Notes: generated by a model from the letters alone, not told the origin. Positions 1-9,295 are shown, numbered from the stretch's first letter. The stretch: DNA of 64,000 bases from an uncultured Lachnospiraceae bacterium (GCA_910588825.1 CAJURF010000003.1:29828-93827), one strand, 5' to 3'. A program made the numbers and translations.

Positions 1-648
1 GCTGACATCACACGTTTCTGCGATATTTTTCCCATTGCGGGAGTAACATCCAACCCTTCTATTGTAAAAAAAGAAGGGAAAATCAACTTTTTCGCCCACA
101 TGAATGAAATCCGTTCCATCATCGGCCCAGAACGTCCTCTCCATATACAGGTAACAGCCCTGGATACCGAAGGGATGATCCGGGACGCTGACACTCTTCT
201 CACAAAAATAGACGCGGATGTCTATGTAAAAGTTCCGGTAACTTTAGAAGGCATCCGCGCCATCAAAAAGCTCAAAGCTCAAAACGTCCATGTAACCGGC
301 ACTGCCATTTACAGCAGCCAGCAGGGTTTTCTGGCCATGGAGGCAGGCGCCGACTGTATAGCGCCCTATTTCAACCGCATGGAAAATATGGGGCTGAATT
401 CAGAGGAGATCATCGCTGCACTGGCAGAGATGATTCAGCTTTATCACTATCCCACCGAAATCCTGGCAGCCAGCTTCAAAAATGCCGGACAGATAGACCG
501 GGCTTTCCTTGCCGGCGCCCATACAGCCACCATGGACCCCTCCATCTTAGAAGCAGCTCTCACACAGCCTCATATCACCAATGCAGTAGACGCTTTTGAT
601 GCAGACTGGAAATGTATTTTCGGTGAAAAAACATTGGCGGATTTATAA
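1..648 (+). CDS. Transaldolase-family aldolase (fructose-6-phosphate aldolase type), 5' partial
   Basis: The reading frame is open from base 1, so the start lies before the window; 215 residues are visible, close to the roughly 220 of the small transaldolase/FSA family. The N-terminal VTSNPSIVKKEGK motif and VYVKVPVT (lysine codon at 229-231, the Schiff-base lysine position) are typical. Family members cleave or form fructose 6-phosphate from dihydroxyacetone or glycerone and glyceraldehyde 3-phosphate, or act as true transaldolases; the sequence does not separate these. It is cytosolic. It converges with cysK on the other strand, 27 bases away, with no clear terminator between. Confidence 0.85.
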   Translation, partial: ADITRFCDIFPIAGVTSNPSIVKKEGKINFFAHMNEIRSIIGPERPLHIQVTALDTEGMIRDADTLLTKIDADVYVKVPVTLEGIRAIKKLKAQNVHVTGTAIYSSQQGFLAMEAGADCIAPYFNRMENMGLNSEEIIAALAEMIQLYHYPTEILAASFKNAGQIDRAFLAGAHTATMDPSILEAALTQPHITNAVDAFDADWKCIFGEKTLADL

Positions 649-675
649 AAACCAGTGCGGCAAAGCATAAATAGA

Positions 676-1611
676 TCAATCACTAAACAACGGAGTCGAT
701 AAATACCGGTCACCCGAATCGGGAAGCAGGGCAACAATGGTTTTACCTGTATTCTCCGGCCTGCCTGCAAGGACAGACGCCGCTTTCAGCGCTGCGCCGG
801 AAGAAATCCCCACTAAAATCCCCTCGCTGACTGCAAATGCCTTCCCTTCTGCAAATGCATCGTCATCCTCGACGGTGATAATCTCATCATAGATATCCGT
901 ATTCAACACTTCCGGGACGAACCCTGCCCCGATTCCCTGGATTTTATGGGGGCCGGCTTCTCCCCTGGAGAGTACAGGACTTCCTGACGGTTCCACTGCC
1001 ACAATCTGGATGTTTGGATTTTTTTCTTTAAGATACTCACCAACACCGGTAATTGTACCGCCGGTCCCCACACATGCCACAAAGATATCCATGCGGCCCC
1101 CTGTCTGTTCCCATATTTCCGGCCCTGTTGACTCCCTATGTACGGCAGAATTTGCAGGGTTCACAAATTGCCCTAAAATCACCGCCCCGGGAATTTCCTC
1201 CGCCAATTCTTCCGCCTTTGCAATGGCGCCTTTCATCCCTTTTGCCCCTTCTGTGAGAACAATCTCCGCCCCATAGGCTTTCAGAAGATTTCTCCGCTCC
1301 ACACTCATGGTATCCGGCATGGTGAAAATGGCCCGGCATCCTTTCGCCGCCGCCACTGAGGCAATGCCGATTCCCGTATTCCCACTGGTGGGCTCAATAA
1401 TAACGGCTCCCTCTTTTAAAATACCTTTCCTCTGTGCATCCTCAATCATGGCCAGCGCAGTCCGGTCCTTCACAGAACCTGCCGGATTCAGATATTCCAG
1501 TTTCGCAAGGATCACAGTATTTGTGATACCTGCCTTCCTGGTATATCCATTCAGTTTCAACATGGGCGTCCTTCCGATCAATTCTAATGCGCTCTCTTTT
1601 ATCTGTGTCAT
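676..1611 (-). CDS. cysK: Cysteine synthase A (O-acetylserine sulfhydrylase)
   Basis: This 311-residue PLP enzyme makes L-cysteine from O-acetylserine and sulfide. The PLP lysine is K48 in NPAGSVKDR, the substrate loop is PTSGNTGIG, and a glycine-rich phosphate-binding loop GTGGTITG follows. I place the start at 1611 because GGAGGG lies seven bases upstream and the protein then begins [16 protein letters not shown], as CysK proteins do; an upstream in-frame extension to 1713 looks non-coding. It is monocistronic here. The region upstream of the start contains nested inverted repeats that could form a leader structure. Cystathionine beta-synthase-type paralogues are possible but the length and motifs fit CysK best. 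Confidence 0.93.
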   Translation of the reverse strand: MTQIKESALELIGRTPMLKLNGYTRKAGITNTVILAKLEYLNPAGSVKDRTALAMIEDAQRKGILKEGAVIIEPTSGNTGIGIASVAAAKGCRAIFTMPDTMSVERRNLLKAYGAEIVLTEGAKGMKGAIAKAEELAEEIPGAVILGQFVNPANSAVHRESTGPEIWEQTGGRMDIFVACVGTGGTITGVGEYLKEKNPNIQIVAVEPSGSPVLSRGEAGPHKIQGIGAGFVPEVLNTDIYDEIITVEDDDAFAEGKAFAVSEGILVGISSGAALKAASVLAGRPENTGKTIVALLPDSGDRYLSTPLFSD

Positions 1612-1630
1612 TGGCAATCCCTCCATATGC

Positions 1631-1758
1631 AATCTATATTCAGTTATTTTTCTATAGTTTCTTATACCCGCGAGCCAAATGATTTGCCAGCAAGTCTTCA
1701 CTATTTCAAGCAAAACAGCAAATCATTTGGCAAATACGTATGCTCTTGAGTATAGATT
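1631..1758 (-). promoter_or_regulatory. Nested inverted repeats upstream of cysK
   Basis: A perfect 14-base inverted repeat, GCCAAATGATTTGC (1674-1687) and its complement (1718-1731), sits inside weaker outer arms AATCTATATTCAG (1631-1643) and its near complement (1746-1758). On the minus strand it lies directly upstream of the cysK ribosome site. It could be a 5' leader hairpin, an operator or a small MITE; it matches no riboswitch or T-box that I recognise. The remaining sequence from about 1760 to 1950 shows nothing I can name. Confidence 0.45.
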
Positions 1759-1951
1759 ATTCTCGGAAAATCCACCTGAAAGCATATACTAAAGATTTTC
1801 CAAAATTTCTTTATCTATTCTAAACCACCTCTTTATAAAAAGTAAACCATAATTTTTAAGCATACGGCAATATGGTTTTCACTATTATGCACAATATATC
1901 ATCTGCCAGATATGAAACGCGGGAATTTTTCTGTACAAACTTCCAAAAAAC

Positions 1952-1981
1952 TTGACATTTCTATCGAAAAATTATTATAAT
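1952..1981 (+). promoter_or_regulatory. Sigma-70-type promoter of the UroD-family gene
   Basis: TTGACA (1952-1957) and TATAAT (1976-1981) are separated by 18 bases, followed by AGGAGG just before the start at 2010. Both hexamers are perfect consensus, so strong vegetative expression is likely. The 5' leader is short, leaving no room for a cobalamin riboswitch. Confidence 0.85.
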
Positions 1982-2009
1982 TATAACAAAAATTCAGGAG
2001 GTACTTGCT

Positions 2010-3047
2010 ATGTTAACTGCAAAACAGAATCTGCAGGAAGTAATACGCGGAGGAAACCCAGAACGTTACGTCAACCAATATGAGGCTATCCAGCTTATGT
2101 TCCACCCTTATATTATGCATTCCAATGCGCTGCTGGCGCCGGGACAGGAAAACGTGGTAAACGCCTGGGGCGTCACAAATTCTTTCCCTCAGGGAACACC
2201 TGGCGCATTCCCGGTACATACCCCGGAAAAAATCGTAGTCAAAGACATTGAGCACTGGCGTGATTATGTTCATGCCCCCTCTCTGAAATTTTCTCAGGAG
2301 GAATGGGACAATTTCAAAGCACAGTACGACGCGGTGGACGGGACGCAGAGCTATAAAGCATCCTTTATCGCTCCTGGTATTTTCGAACAGACCCACCATC
2401 TCTGTGAAATACAAAATGCTTTGATGTATTACATCACCAACCCGGATGAGATGCACGACCTGATCAAATATCTGACAGAGTGGGAGCTGGAACTGGCTGA
2501 AGGAATCTGCTCAAACCTGCATCCCGACGCAATTCTGCACCACGATGACTGGGGTGGTGAAAAGAGTACTTTCATGAGCCCGGATATGTTTGCAGAATTT
2601 TTCCTGGATTCCTACAAAGAAATTTATAAGTATTATCATGACCACGGAGTGGAACTGATTGTCCACCACGCTGACAGCTATGCCGCAACACTGGTTCCCT
2701 ATATGATTGAAATGGGCATTGATATCTGGCAGGGCTGCATGGAATCCAACAACGTACCGGAGCTGATCAAAAAATATGGCGGCCAGATTTCATTCATGGG
2801 CGACATTGACAACAAATCTATGGATTTCGAAGGCTGGACTCGTGAAGACTGCGCAAAGGCAGCACGTAAAGCCGTAGAAGAATGCGGAACCAAATACTTT
2901 ATCCCCTGTATCACCCAGGGAGGACCCGGCTCCACATATCCCGGCGCCTATGCTGTGCTGGCTGAAGAAATCGACAAACTCAGCGTAGAGAAATTCGGCA
3001 TCAAACCTGAGGATATCACCCGCCTGCCGCTGCAGGTTATTTTCTAA
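2010..3047 (+). CDS. Uroporphyrinogen decarboxylase-family corrinoid methyltransferase
   Basis: The 345-residue protein belongs to the URO-D superfamily, in the branch related to MtaA/MtbA and to demethylase methyltransferases that move methyl groups between a corrinoid protein and a thiol or tetrahydrofolate. Likely zinc-binding residues are visible: HHADSY (H219/H220) and PCITQGGPG (C300), with an acidic HHDDWGG segment at 177-183. It has no signal peptide. AGGAGG lies eight bases before the ATG. No corrinoid protein or reactivase gene is adjacent, so the methyl donor and acceptor cannot be named. It is not a haem-pathway HemE, which lacks this zinc site. Confidence 0.75.
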   Translation: MLTAKQNLQEVIRGGNPERYVNQYEAIQLMFHPYIMHSNALLAPGQENVVNAWGVTNSFPQGTPGAFPVHTPEKIVVKDIEHWRDYVHAPSLKFSQEEWDNFKAQYDAVDGTQSYKASFIAPGIFEQTHHLCEIQNALMYYITNPDEMHDLIKYLTEWELELAEGICSNLHPDAILHHDDWGGEKSTFMSPDMFAEFFLDSYKEIYKYYHDHGVELIVHHADSYAATLVPYMIEMGIDIWQGCMESNNVPELIKKYGGQISFMGDIDNKSMDFEGWTREDCAKAARKAVEECGTKYFIPCITQGGPGSTYPGAYAVLAEEIDKLSVEKFGIKPEDITRLPLQVIF

Positions 3048-3061
3048 GAAAGTCCTGTATG

Positions 3062-3088
3062 AAAGAATCCTGCTGTGCAGGATTCTTC
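3062..3088. terminator. Terminator-like hairpin between convergent genes
   Basis: AAGAATCCTGC (3063-3073) pairs perfectly with GCAGGATTCTT (3077-3087) around a three-base loop. It lies between the convergent methyltransferase and DUF3786 genes and could serve both, although the T-tract on either side is short. Confidence 0.6.
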
Positions 3089-3113
3089 CGCCTGCGGCGG
3101 GCCGTCACCGGTG

Positions 3114-3755
3114 CTAAAACCGAATAAATGGACTTCCAGTAAGCTGCAGCCCTGCCGCATCCGCCAGCTGATACATCCCTTCCGTTGCAATGGTGGCAAT
3201 GCTCTCCTCATGATTAAAATCCGTGGCACTGCTGTCAAATAACAGGTTGGCCTGAGCCGGAAATTCCTCATCTGCATCCCAGAAATTCAACCGTACCGGA
3301 ATACATTCAAATGCTTTTAAAAGAAATCCCGACGCTGACACCCGCTCTCCCCGCAGACTTTTCACTGCCCGCTCCAGAAGTTCTTCCTTTCCGGAAAATG
3401 TCAGGGCAATAGGCTGTAAAATACCTTTCTTGAACGCCGCCTCAAAGGGTGAAGCGCCTTTCAATTCCTGATAGGGAACCCATTTCCCAGTATGTACCCC
3501 ATTCTGTGCCGCATGCCAGAAAAGTGTATAAATATTCATCTTAGGCATGGCATCCACCGGTTTATTGTCCGAAGACACACAGATTCTCCCATCCTTCCTG
3601 TCAACTGTAAACAACCTTCCGAAATGCCACAATTCCAGCTTTTCTTCCGTTAAATGAATCTCCGGAAGCCGCCTGCATATATCCTCCTGGTCCATTGTCA
3701 GAAACGTCTTCCTCCACTCTTCACATTGTCTCTCATAGTTAGAAGTATACTCCAT
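3114..3755 (-). CDS. DUF3786-family protein
   Basis: This 213-residue soluble protein fits DUF3786, a family found in anaerobes and often near corrinoid or CO-dehydrogenase genes; its biochemical role is not known. The C-terminal half has the family signature, including the segment NFWDADEEFPAQANLLFDS and TEGMYQLADAAGL. I start it at 3755, where an AGGAGG lies 11 bases upstream; the longer frame upstream runs into the repeat at 3914-4073 and is unlikely to be translated. It converges with the UroD-family methyltransferase, and a shared link to methyl or corrinoid metabolism is an inference only. Confidence 0.75.
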   Translation of the reverse strand: MEYTSNYERQCEEWRKTFLTMDQEDICRRLPEIHLTEEKLELWHFGRLFTVDRKDGRICVSSDNKPVDAMPKMNIYTLFWHAAQNGVHTGKWVPYQELKGASPFEAAFKKGILQPIALTFSGKEELLERAVKSLRGERVSASGFLLKAFECIPVRLNFWDADEEFPAQANLLFDSSATDFNHEESIATIATEGMYQLADAAGLQLTGSPFIRF

Positions 3756-3913
3756 GTTCCCTGTGACCTCCTCTCTCTTATATGTACTCTCGGAATCTCT
3801 CCTGCATCTTGACAATCCATAGACGCTCATTTCATAATCAGCGTTTTGTCTCATTACCTCAATTATAAAACGTTTCCACAGCCTGCGCAATAAATTCTGC
3901 CGCAAAGTCTCTA

Positions 3914-4073
3914 GAGCGTGTCTTAAAAATGCTTTTTGTCCGATGTGCGTCACACTTGGTGGGAGATTTGTGCCAGATGAAGGGCGCATAGCGGGCTATG
4001 TAACCTGAATTTGGCACAAATATCACGCAAAGCGGGGCGTGCAGATGGCAGGAATGATTTTTCAGACACGCTC
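3914..4073. repeat. MITE-like repeat with 17-base terminal inverted repeats
   Basis: The ends are GAGCGTGTCTTAAAAAT and, inverted, GAGCGTGTCTGAAAAAT, differing at one base. A second inverted repeat, ATTTGTGCCA/TGGCACAAAT, lies inside. There is no coding potential of its own. Shorter or single-ended copies occur at 15502, 21847, 38961, 45570, 59940 and 62439. It occupies most of the gene-free stretch 3756-4349, the rest of which holds only the promoter at 4249-4277. Confidence 0.7.
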
Positions 4074-4248
4074 CAGTGCTTCGTCATCATAAAGCCGATA
4101 TCCCGCCTGGCTTTTATCCGCAGGCAGCAGCAGACCAATATCGTATTTCCTCCCTGCTATTGACAATATTACTTTAAACTATGACGCAGCGTGAATGTCA
4201 ACAGTTTTTTCTTTTTTGATTTGCAAAATAAATATTTGCATTTTCCAT

Positions 4249-4277
4249 TTGACAATTGTATGCGAATCGAGTATAAT
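4249..4277 (+). promoter_or_regulatory. Sigma-70-type promoter of the 89-residue ORF
   Basis: TTGACA (4249-4254) and TATAAT (4272-4277) are separated by exactly 17 bases. The start codon at 4350 follows about 70 bases later. Confidence 0.8.
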
Positions 4278-4349
4278 GTGATTATTCAATCCAACTTCAC
4301 ACTTTACATACCACCAGGAACGTCCTATTACGATAAGGAAGTGATAATT

Positions 4350-4619
4350 ATGGCATTAACCGGAGAAGATTTAGCGGAAATCTCTAAATTATTGGATGTG
4401 AAATTTGAGTCAGAACTGGCTCCCATAAAAAAGGACATCAAAAACATCAAACACGCTCTAGAAACCGATAAAAAAATCCAGCTTTCAGCAGAAAATTACG
4501 TTCCGGCAGCTTCCCGTTTTGAAGAAGCCTCATGTAAGATTAATTCCATGCAGTCTGACATCAATCTTCTGAAAAAAATAGTCACAGAACATTCAGAAAA
4601 AATCAGAAAATTAGCGTAG
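4350..4619 (+). CDS. Small coiled-coil protein of unknown function
   Basis: I do not recognise this 89-residue protein. It begins MALTGEDLAEISKLLDVKFE, and most of the rest is charged and heptad-like (KKDIKNIKHALETDKKIQL and INLLKKIVTEHSEKIRKL), so a coiled coil is likely. It has no membrane segment or signal peptide. The start at 4350 follows AAGGAAGTG. A near-perfect promoter just upstream supports expression as a single gene. Similar short proteins in Clostridia often carry annotations no better than hypothetical protein. Confidence 0.65.
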   Translation: MALTGEDLAEISKLLDVKFESELAPIKKDIKNIKHALETDKKIQLSAENYVPAASRFEEASCKINSMQSDINLLKKIVTEHSEKIRKLA

Positions 4620-4793
4620 GTTTTGAATCTTTCATAAAATGTAAAGCTGTGAAGTTCTCTTATATGTGTCTCATAATCTCGTTTACTGTTTGAAATTTCG
4701 TTTTTTCGCAGTTCCCAATTATAGAATATCCGGTTTTAAATAGCAAATTTCATTTTATGCTGATGCGCGTTTAAAAATTTACGAGGAAAAATC

Positions 4794-5759
4794 ATGACAA
4801 ACAGAGAAAAACTTCCAGCCTGCAGGCTGCTGCCGCTGATTTGTATCATTGTACTATCCTTAACAGCCTGCAGAGCTAAAGAGCTCAGAAACAGTACACT
4901 GAAAAAGGATTCTTACACCGTGGGAGTCGTGACAAAGTCAAGTACCAGTGAGTACTGGATGACAGTACAGCGGGGTATGGAGGCTGCTGCCGAGGAATTG
5001 GAAATGGATCTTATTTTTTTATCCCCCGATTCCGAAACGAACGAAGAAGCCCAGGTAAAGATGGTGCGGACACTGCTCAAAAGGAACGTAGATGTCATCG
5101 CTGTCTCCCCCATTGATTCTTACGAAAAGCCCGAATACTATGATATGGCCAGGGAAAAAGGGATTCCCATTGTCTCTTATGATACAGGTTTTTCCGGACT
5201 GGAAGTTCCCTATATAGGAATCGACAATGAACAGGCAGGCCGCAAACTGGCACAGTATCTGGCAGAAGAAATGAACCACGAAGGAGAAGTGGGAATTGTC
5301 AGCGGCAGCCTGAAACAGATGAGCCACCGTCAGAGACTGGAGGGGTTCCTGGCATACATGGACACAGAACCTAAAATCCGTGTGGCCTTCACAGAGAGCG
5401 GATACAGCAATCTGCGCATGACAGAAAAGAAAGTCCGAAAAATCCGCAGAAAATATCCTTTGGTACAGGGGATTATGGCAACCAGCGCAGTGACGGCAAT
5501 TGGAATCACGGAAAGCATCCCAAAAGATCAGGTTAAAGTCGTATCAATCGATATACAGGAAGATGCCATGGACGCTGTCCGTGACGGAACCATAAGCGCC
5601 CTGATCGCACAGTCCGGATACGAGATCGGTTATGAAACCATTCAATATATCCATGAGATTTTAACGGGAACTGTAGAAAATTCCGGTCAAATTCTGGATG
5701 CAGAACTTTTGACTAAACAAAATATAGAAACTTATAAAGACAGGAGCCCTCAGGAATGA
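4794..5759 (+). CDS. Periplasmic-binding-protein-like lipoprotein (sugar sensor type)
   Basis: The 321-residue protein has a lipoprotein signal ending in LSLTAC (C26) and then a Peripla_BP_4/RbsB-type fold: YTVGVVTKSSTSEYWMTVQRG, the repeated DVIAVSPID segment and GEVGIVSGSL are typical. Such proteins bind monosaccharides or related ligands outside the membrane. No ABC transporter genes follow; instead the stop overlaps the histidine kinase start (ATGA), so it is probably the ligand-sensing part of a three-component system, comparable to XylFII with LytS/YesN in clostridia. The ligand is unknown. Confidence 0.8.
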   Translation: MTNREKLPACRLLPLICIIVLSLTACRAKELRNSTLKKDSYTVGVVTKSSTSEYWMTVQRGMEAAAEELEMDLIFLSPDSETNEEAQVKMVRTLLKRNVDVIAVSPIDSYEKPEYYDMAREKGIPIVSYDTGFSGLEVPYIGIDNEQAGRKLAQYLAEEMNHEGEVGIVSGSLKQMSHRQRLEGFLAYMDTEPKIRVAFTESGYSNLRMTEKKVRKIRRKYPLVQGIMATSAVTAIGITESIPKDQVKVVSIDIQEDAMDAVRDGTISALIAQSGYEIGYETIQYIHEILTGTVENSGQILDAELLTKQNIETYKDRSPQE

Positions 5760-7480
5760 AAAGTATCCGAAGCAAAGTATTCACTGCCATTTTACTGATT
5801 ACCTTGTTTACATCATTGGCGGTAACCTTCCTCTTTTACCGCAAATCCGCACGGATGATTGAGGAAAATTACAGTAGTACACTTCATTCTAAAAATGTAC
5901 GAACTGTAGAAAACCTGGATGAAATGCTGCGGAATATCTATCATATTAACATCAATGCTTCCTGCAGTCCACAGCTGCGGACAAACCTGCAGGCGTACCT
6001 CTCACATCCAGACGACGCTATCCTGGAACACTGTTCTGAACAGTTGAAAATTTTCAGCAGACAAAATACTTCCATCAGCTCCATCTACCTTTTGATCCCA
6101 GAATACCGGGCCTTAGCCGCATCTGAAGATTACCCTGCCTGCAAAAAAGACATTGACGAAGCTGATATCAAAGCAATCATCCAGACAGCTGACAAAAATG
6201 CAGGCCCAGTACTGCTGGACGACCTGGCACATGAAGATTCTGTTACTCTTTCCTTTGTGGAGACTGTCACAGACAAAAACCAAAATACAATCGGATACAT
6301 TTTGTCCAATATAGATACACATTCCCTGTATTACCATTACATAGCCGGAATTGATGATGGTATGGTGAAGGAAGCCGTTCTGCTGAATCGGGAAAACAGA
6401 GTGATCGCCTCACTGGAACAATCCCCCGTTGGAAATCTCTACGTCAGAGCAGAAACATACCAGCCATGGATGGCAGAAAAAGAGCGGACCGGAATTGACA
6501 GGGAAAACTTGTACAGCTTCTATGAAGCCCCATTTTCCCAATGCCGCCTGTTTATCATCGCAGAAAAATCAGCTGTATTGGAAAATCTGATAGAAACACG
6601 GAGATATTTTTTCGGAGTCCTGATCATTTTTCTGATTTTGTCACTGCTCCCTGCCTTCTATCTTACCAACGCCATCTACAGACCCCTGGGCCGGCTTACC
6701 TGTGCCATGCATAAAGTTACCCAGGGTGACCTGGATACCCGGGCAGAAATTGTCTCAAAAGACGAGATCGGTATCCTGGCAGCCGATTTTAATCAGATGC
6801 TCTTCCGGATTGAAGAACTGATCCACCAGCTTCTGGGGGAAGAAAAGCAGCGCAAGGACGCTGAACTGGAAGCACTCCAGTACCAGATCACGCCCCATTT
6901 TATGTATAACACATTAAACGCAATCAAATGTTCTGCCATCCTGAAAGGTGAACAGGAACTGGGACAGATAATCGGAGGGTTCATTGAACTGCTCCAGGCA
7001 TGTATCAATAAAAAAGGTGCCTTTTTAACTGTGGCAGAAGATATCCACATCCTGGAAAACTATATCCGCCTCCAGGAATTCCGATATGGCAGCCACTTCC
7101 ATGTGCAATACCAGATTGCCCCTGAGACAAGAGAGTGCCTGATTCCCAGACTTGTACTGCAGCCACTGGTGGAAAATGCGCTTCTTCACGGCATTGATAT
7201 CAAGACCAGGGACAGCCGGCTGGTGATCATTTCTGAAGCAGCTGACGACATCTTATATTTGAAAGTAAAAGACAACGGAAGAGGCATGACCCAGGAACAA
7301 ATTGATACCCTGCTCAACAGCAAGACTCCCAAGACAAAAGGATTAACAGCAGTGGGAATTCCCAATGTGCGCGACAGGCTGAGATTATATTACGGTGACC
7401 GCGCAGGAATTACATACGAAAGCGGTAAAGATGGGACAACAGCAGTCATCTGTCTCCCCCTGTCCCGTTCCGAATTCTAA
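5756..7480 (+). CDS. YesM-type sensor histidine kinase
   Basis: This 574-residue membrane kinase has one membrane segment near 9-28, an extracellular sensor region, a second segment near 284-304, a HAMP linker, then a His_kinase domain with H381 in QITPHFMYNTLNAI and a HATPase domain with the N box LVENALLHGI (N474) and G box DNGRGM. It should phosphorylate the AraC-type regulator at 9392. It overlaps the binding protein gene by four bases, which supports a direct partnership in which the lipoprotein reports ligand to the kinase. Confidence 0.92.
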   Translation: MKSIRSKVFTAILLITLFTSLAVTFLFYRKSARMIEENYSSTLHSKNVRTVENLDEMLRNIYHININASCSPQLRTNLQAYLSHPDDAILEHCSEQLKIFSRQNTSISSIYLLIPEYRALAASEDYPACKKDIDEADIKAIIQTADKNAGPVLLDDLAHEDSVTLSFVETVTDKNQNTIGYILSNIDTHSLYYHYIAGIDDGMVKEAVLLNRENRVIASLEQSPVGNLYVRAETYQPWMAEKERTGIDRENLYSFYEAPFSQCRLFIIAEKSAVLENLIETRRYFFGVLIIFLILSLLPAFYLTNAIYRPLGRLTCAMHKVTQGDLDTRAEIVSKDEIGILAADFNQMLFRIEELIHQLLGEEKQRKDAELEALQYQITPHFMYNTLNAIKCSAILKGEQELGQIIGGFIELLQACINKKGAFLTVAEDIHILENYIRLQEFRYGSHFHVQYQIAPETRECLIPRLVLQPLVENALLHGIDIKTRDSRLVIISEAADDILYLKVKDNGRGMTQEQIDTLLNSKTPKTKGLTAVGIPNVRDRLRLYYGDRAGITYESGKDGTTAVICLPLSRSEF

Positions 7481-7545
7481 GCGTCTGATAATTTGTGCCG
7501 GTTATTCCTGAATGATTTCCAAAAATAATACAACTTTGATAAACC

Positions 7546-7625
7546 CTGTCGAATCCTGTCAAAATAAAAAACTGTCAAACCTAAAGAAAATACCCTCTCC
7601 AGCAAAAAGCTCCTTTTTGTATAAT
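7546..7625 (+). promoter_or_regulatory. Symporter promoter region with CTGTC direct repeats
   Basis: TATAAT (7620-7625) precedes the symporter, but no good -35 box sits 16-18 bases upstream. Instead CTGTC occurs three times in the same orientation (7546-7550, 7556-7560, 7572-7576), the last two followed by AAA. Direct repeats upstream of a weak -35 fit an activator site for the AraC-type regulator encoded downstream; that link is an inference. Confidence 0.4.
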
Positions 7626-7657
7626 ATAACTATAAATACAGAAAGGAGATTCAAATT

Positions 7658-9295
7658 ATGTGGTTAACTGTAATTGAGTTTGTCTTATTTACAGTATTTG
7701 TAGCAATCCTTTCCTGGTACAAAACAAGAAATGAAGACTTATCTTCCAAGGAAGGATATTTTCTGGCAGGGCGGGGGCTTCCGGGCATTGTAATCGCCGG
7801 CTCTTTGATGATGACCAATCTGTCAGCAGAACAATTGGTAGGCACCAATGGCCAGGCGTTTTCCGGCTCCATGAGCACCATGGCATGGGAGGCCACCTCC
7901 GGTTTCGCACTGCTGGTTCTTGCTTTTGTGATTCTTCCCCGCTTCTTAAAAGGAGGCGTGGCAACCATCCCGGAATTTTATCAAATGCGTTATGATACCT
8001 TTACTATGCGGATGTTCTCCTGCATGTTCTTAATTGCCTATGTGGTTACCATGCTGCCCACGATTTTGTATTCCGGCTCTGTGGCCCTTGTGAAAATTTT
8101 TAATGTGGAGGAGATCTTTGGCCTCAATTACTTCTGGGCAATTCTGATTGTCTGTTTTTCTACTGGTATCATCGGTATGGCATACTCTGTATTCGGAGGC
8201 TTGAAAGCAGTGGCCTATTCAGATACCATCAACGGTGTGGGCCTGATCATCGGCGGCTTTGCCGTACCCATCCTGGGCATCCTTGCCCTTGGAAAACTGG
8301 CTGGAGGCGACGGCAGTTTCGGAGCCGGTCTGCACTACCTGCTGACCAGCACACCGGAAAAAATGAATGCATGGGCTCCCCCCACATCAGTGGCTCCTTA
8401 TGTGCCATGGCCCTTGCTGTTTACGGGCATGTTCGTAAATAACATGTTTTACTGGGCTACTAACCAGTCCATCATCCAGCGTTCTCTTGGCGGAAAAAAC
8501 CTTGCAGAAGCACAAAAAGGTGCCATCTGGGCAGGCTTCTTCAAATGCCTGGACGTATTTGTAATCGTTCTCCCGGGGATTATCGCCTACCAGCTGCTGA
8601 CTGCCCAAAGTTCCATTGACACTTCTGTAGGTTCCGCCGGCGACCAGGCATATCCCCTGCTGGTGATGGAAGTAATGCCCACAGTAATCATGGGATTTTT
8701 CGCGGCAGTTATGTTCGGTGCGATCCTGTCCTCTTTTAACTCTGTGCTGAATTCCTCATCCACAATTTTTGCGCTGGATTTCTGGCAGCCCATCTGGGGA
8801 AAAGATGCTGATGCGGAAAAAGCCGTGAAAGTAGGGAAAAATTTTGGTCTGATCGTCGGTCTTGTAGCAATCATCATATCACCTTTTGTCATGTACTTTG
8901 GCACAGGTATTATGAACTTTATCAACGAATGCTGGGGATTCTTCTCCATGCCCATTCTGCTGGCCGTACTGTTCGGCCTGCTGAGCAAAAAGGCACCGTC
9001 CATTGCACCGAAAATTACCGTCCCTGTACATATTATAATCTATGGTGCTACCAAAGTGATTCCATTTTGTCAGAAATGGCATTACCTATACTGGGTGTTC
9101 CTGTGTTTTGTCATTGAATCTTTGATTTATCTGGCCTGTATTAAGATATGCCCCCGTGAAACTGAATGGGAAATGCCGGATGCAAAAGTTATGGATATGA
9201 CACCATGGAAAACCGGAAAGCTCTGGGCCGGGGTAGGTGTGGCAGTGATTATTGTCATGTATGTGATCTGCTCACCTCTGGTTCTGGGCGCTTGA
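7658..9295 (+). CDS. Sodium:solute symporter (SSS family)
   Basis: The 545-residue integral membrane protein has the SSS/SGLT layout, with about 13-14 membrane segments. Recognisable parts are the TM1 region NLSAEQLVGTNGQAFSGSM, the GMAYSVFGGLKAVAYSDTIN segment and the family-typical FFAAVMFGAILSSFNSVLNS. It should import a sugar or other small solute with sodium. It lies between the kinase and its regulator and has its own promoter-like region, so it is probably the regulated target. The substrate cannot be read from sequence, but sugar-type SSS relatives are closest in layout. AGGAG lies nine bases before the ATG. Confidence 0.88.
   Translation: MWLTVIEFVLFTVFVAILSWYKTRNEDLSSKEGYFLAGRGLPGIVIAGSLMMTNLSAEQLVGTNGQAFSGSMSTMAWEATSGFALLVLAFVILPRFLKGGVATIPEFYQMRYDTFTMRMFSCMFLIAYVVTMLPTILYSGSVALVKIFNVEEIFGLNYFWAILIVCFSTGIIGMAYSVFGGLKAVAYSDTINGVGLIIGGFAVPILGILALGKLAGGDGSFGAGLHYLLTSTPEKMNAWAPPTSVAPYVPWPLLFTGMFVNNMFYWATNQSIIQRSLGGKNLAEAQKGAIWAGFFKCLDVFVIVLPGIIAYQLLTAQSSIDTSVGSAGDQAYPLLVMEVMPTVIMGFFAAVMFGAILSSFNSVLNSSSTIFALDFWQPIWGKDADAEKAVKVGKNFGLIVGLVAIIISPFVMYFGTGIMNFINECWGFFSMPILLAVLFGLLSKKAPSIAPKITVPVHIIIYGATKVIPFCQKWHYLYWVFLCFVIESLIYLACIKICPRETEWEMPDAKVMDMTPWKTGKLWAGVGVAVIIVMYVICSPLVLGA

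Noticed and set aside
1010-1657. Open frames on the strand opposite cysK and similar shadows elsewhere
   Set aside because: They are antisense to well-supported genes, lack ribosome sites and show no family pattern.
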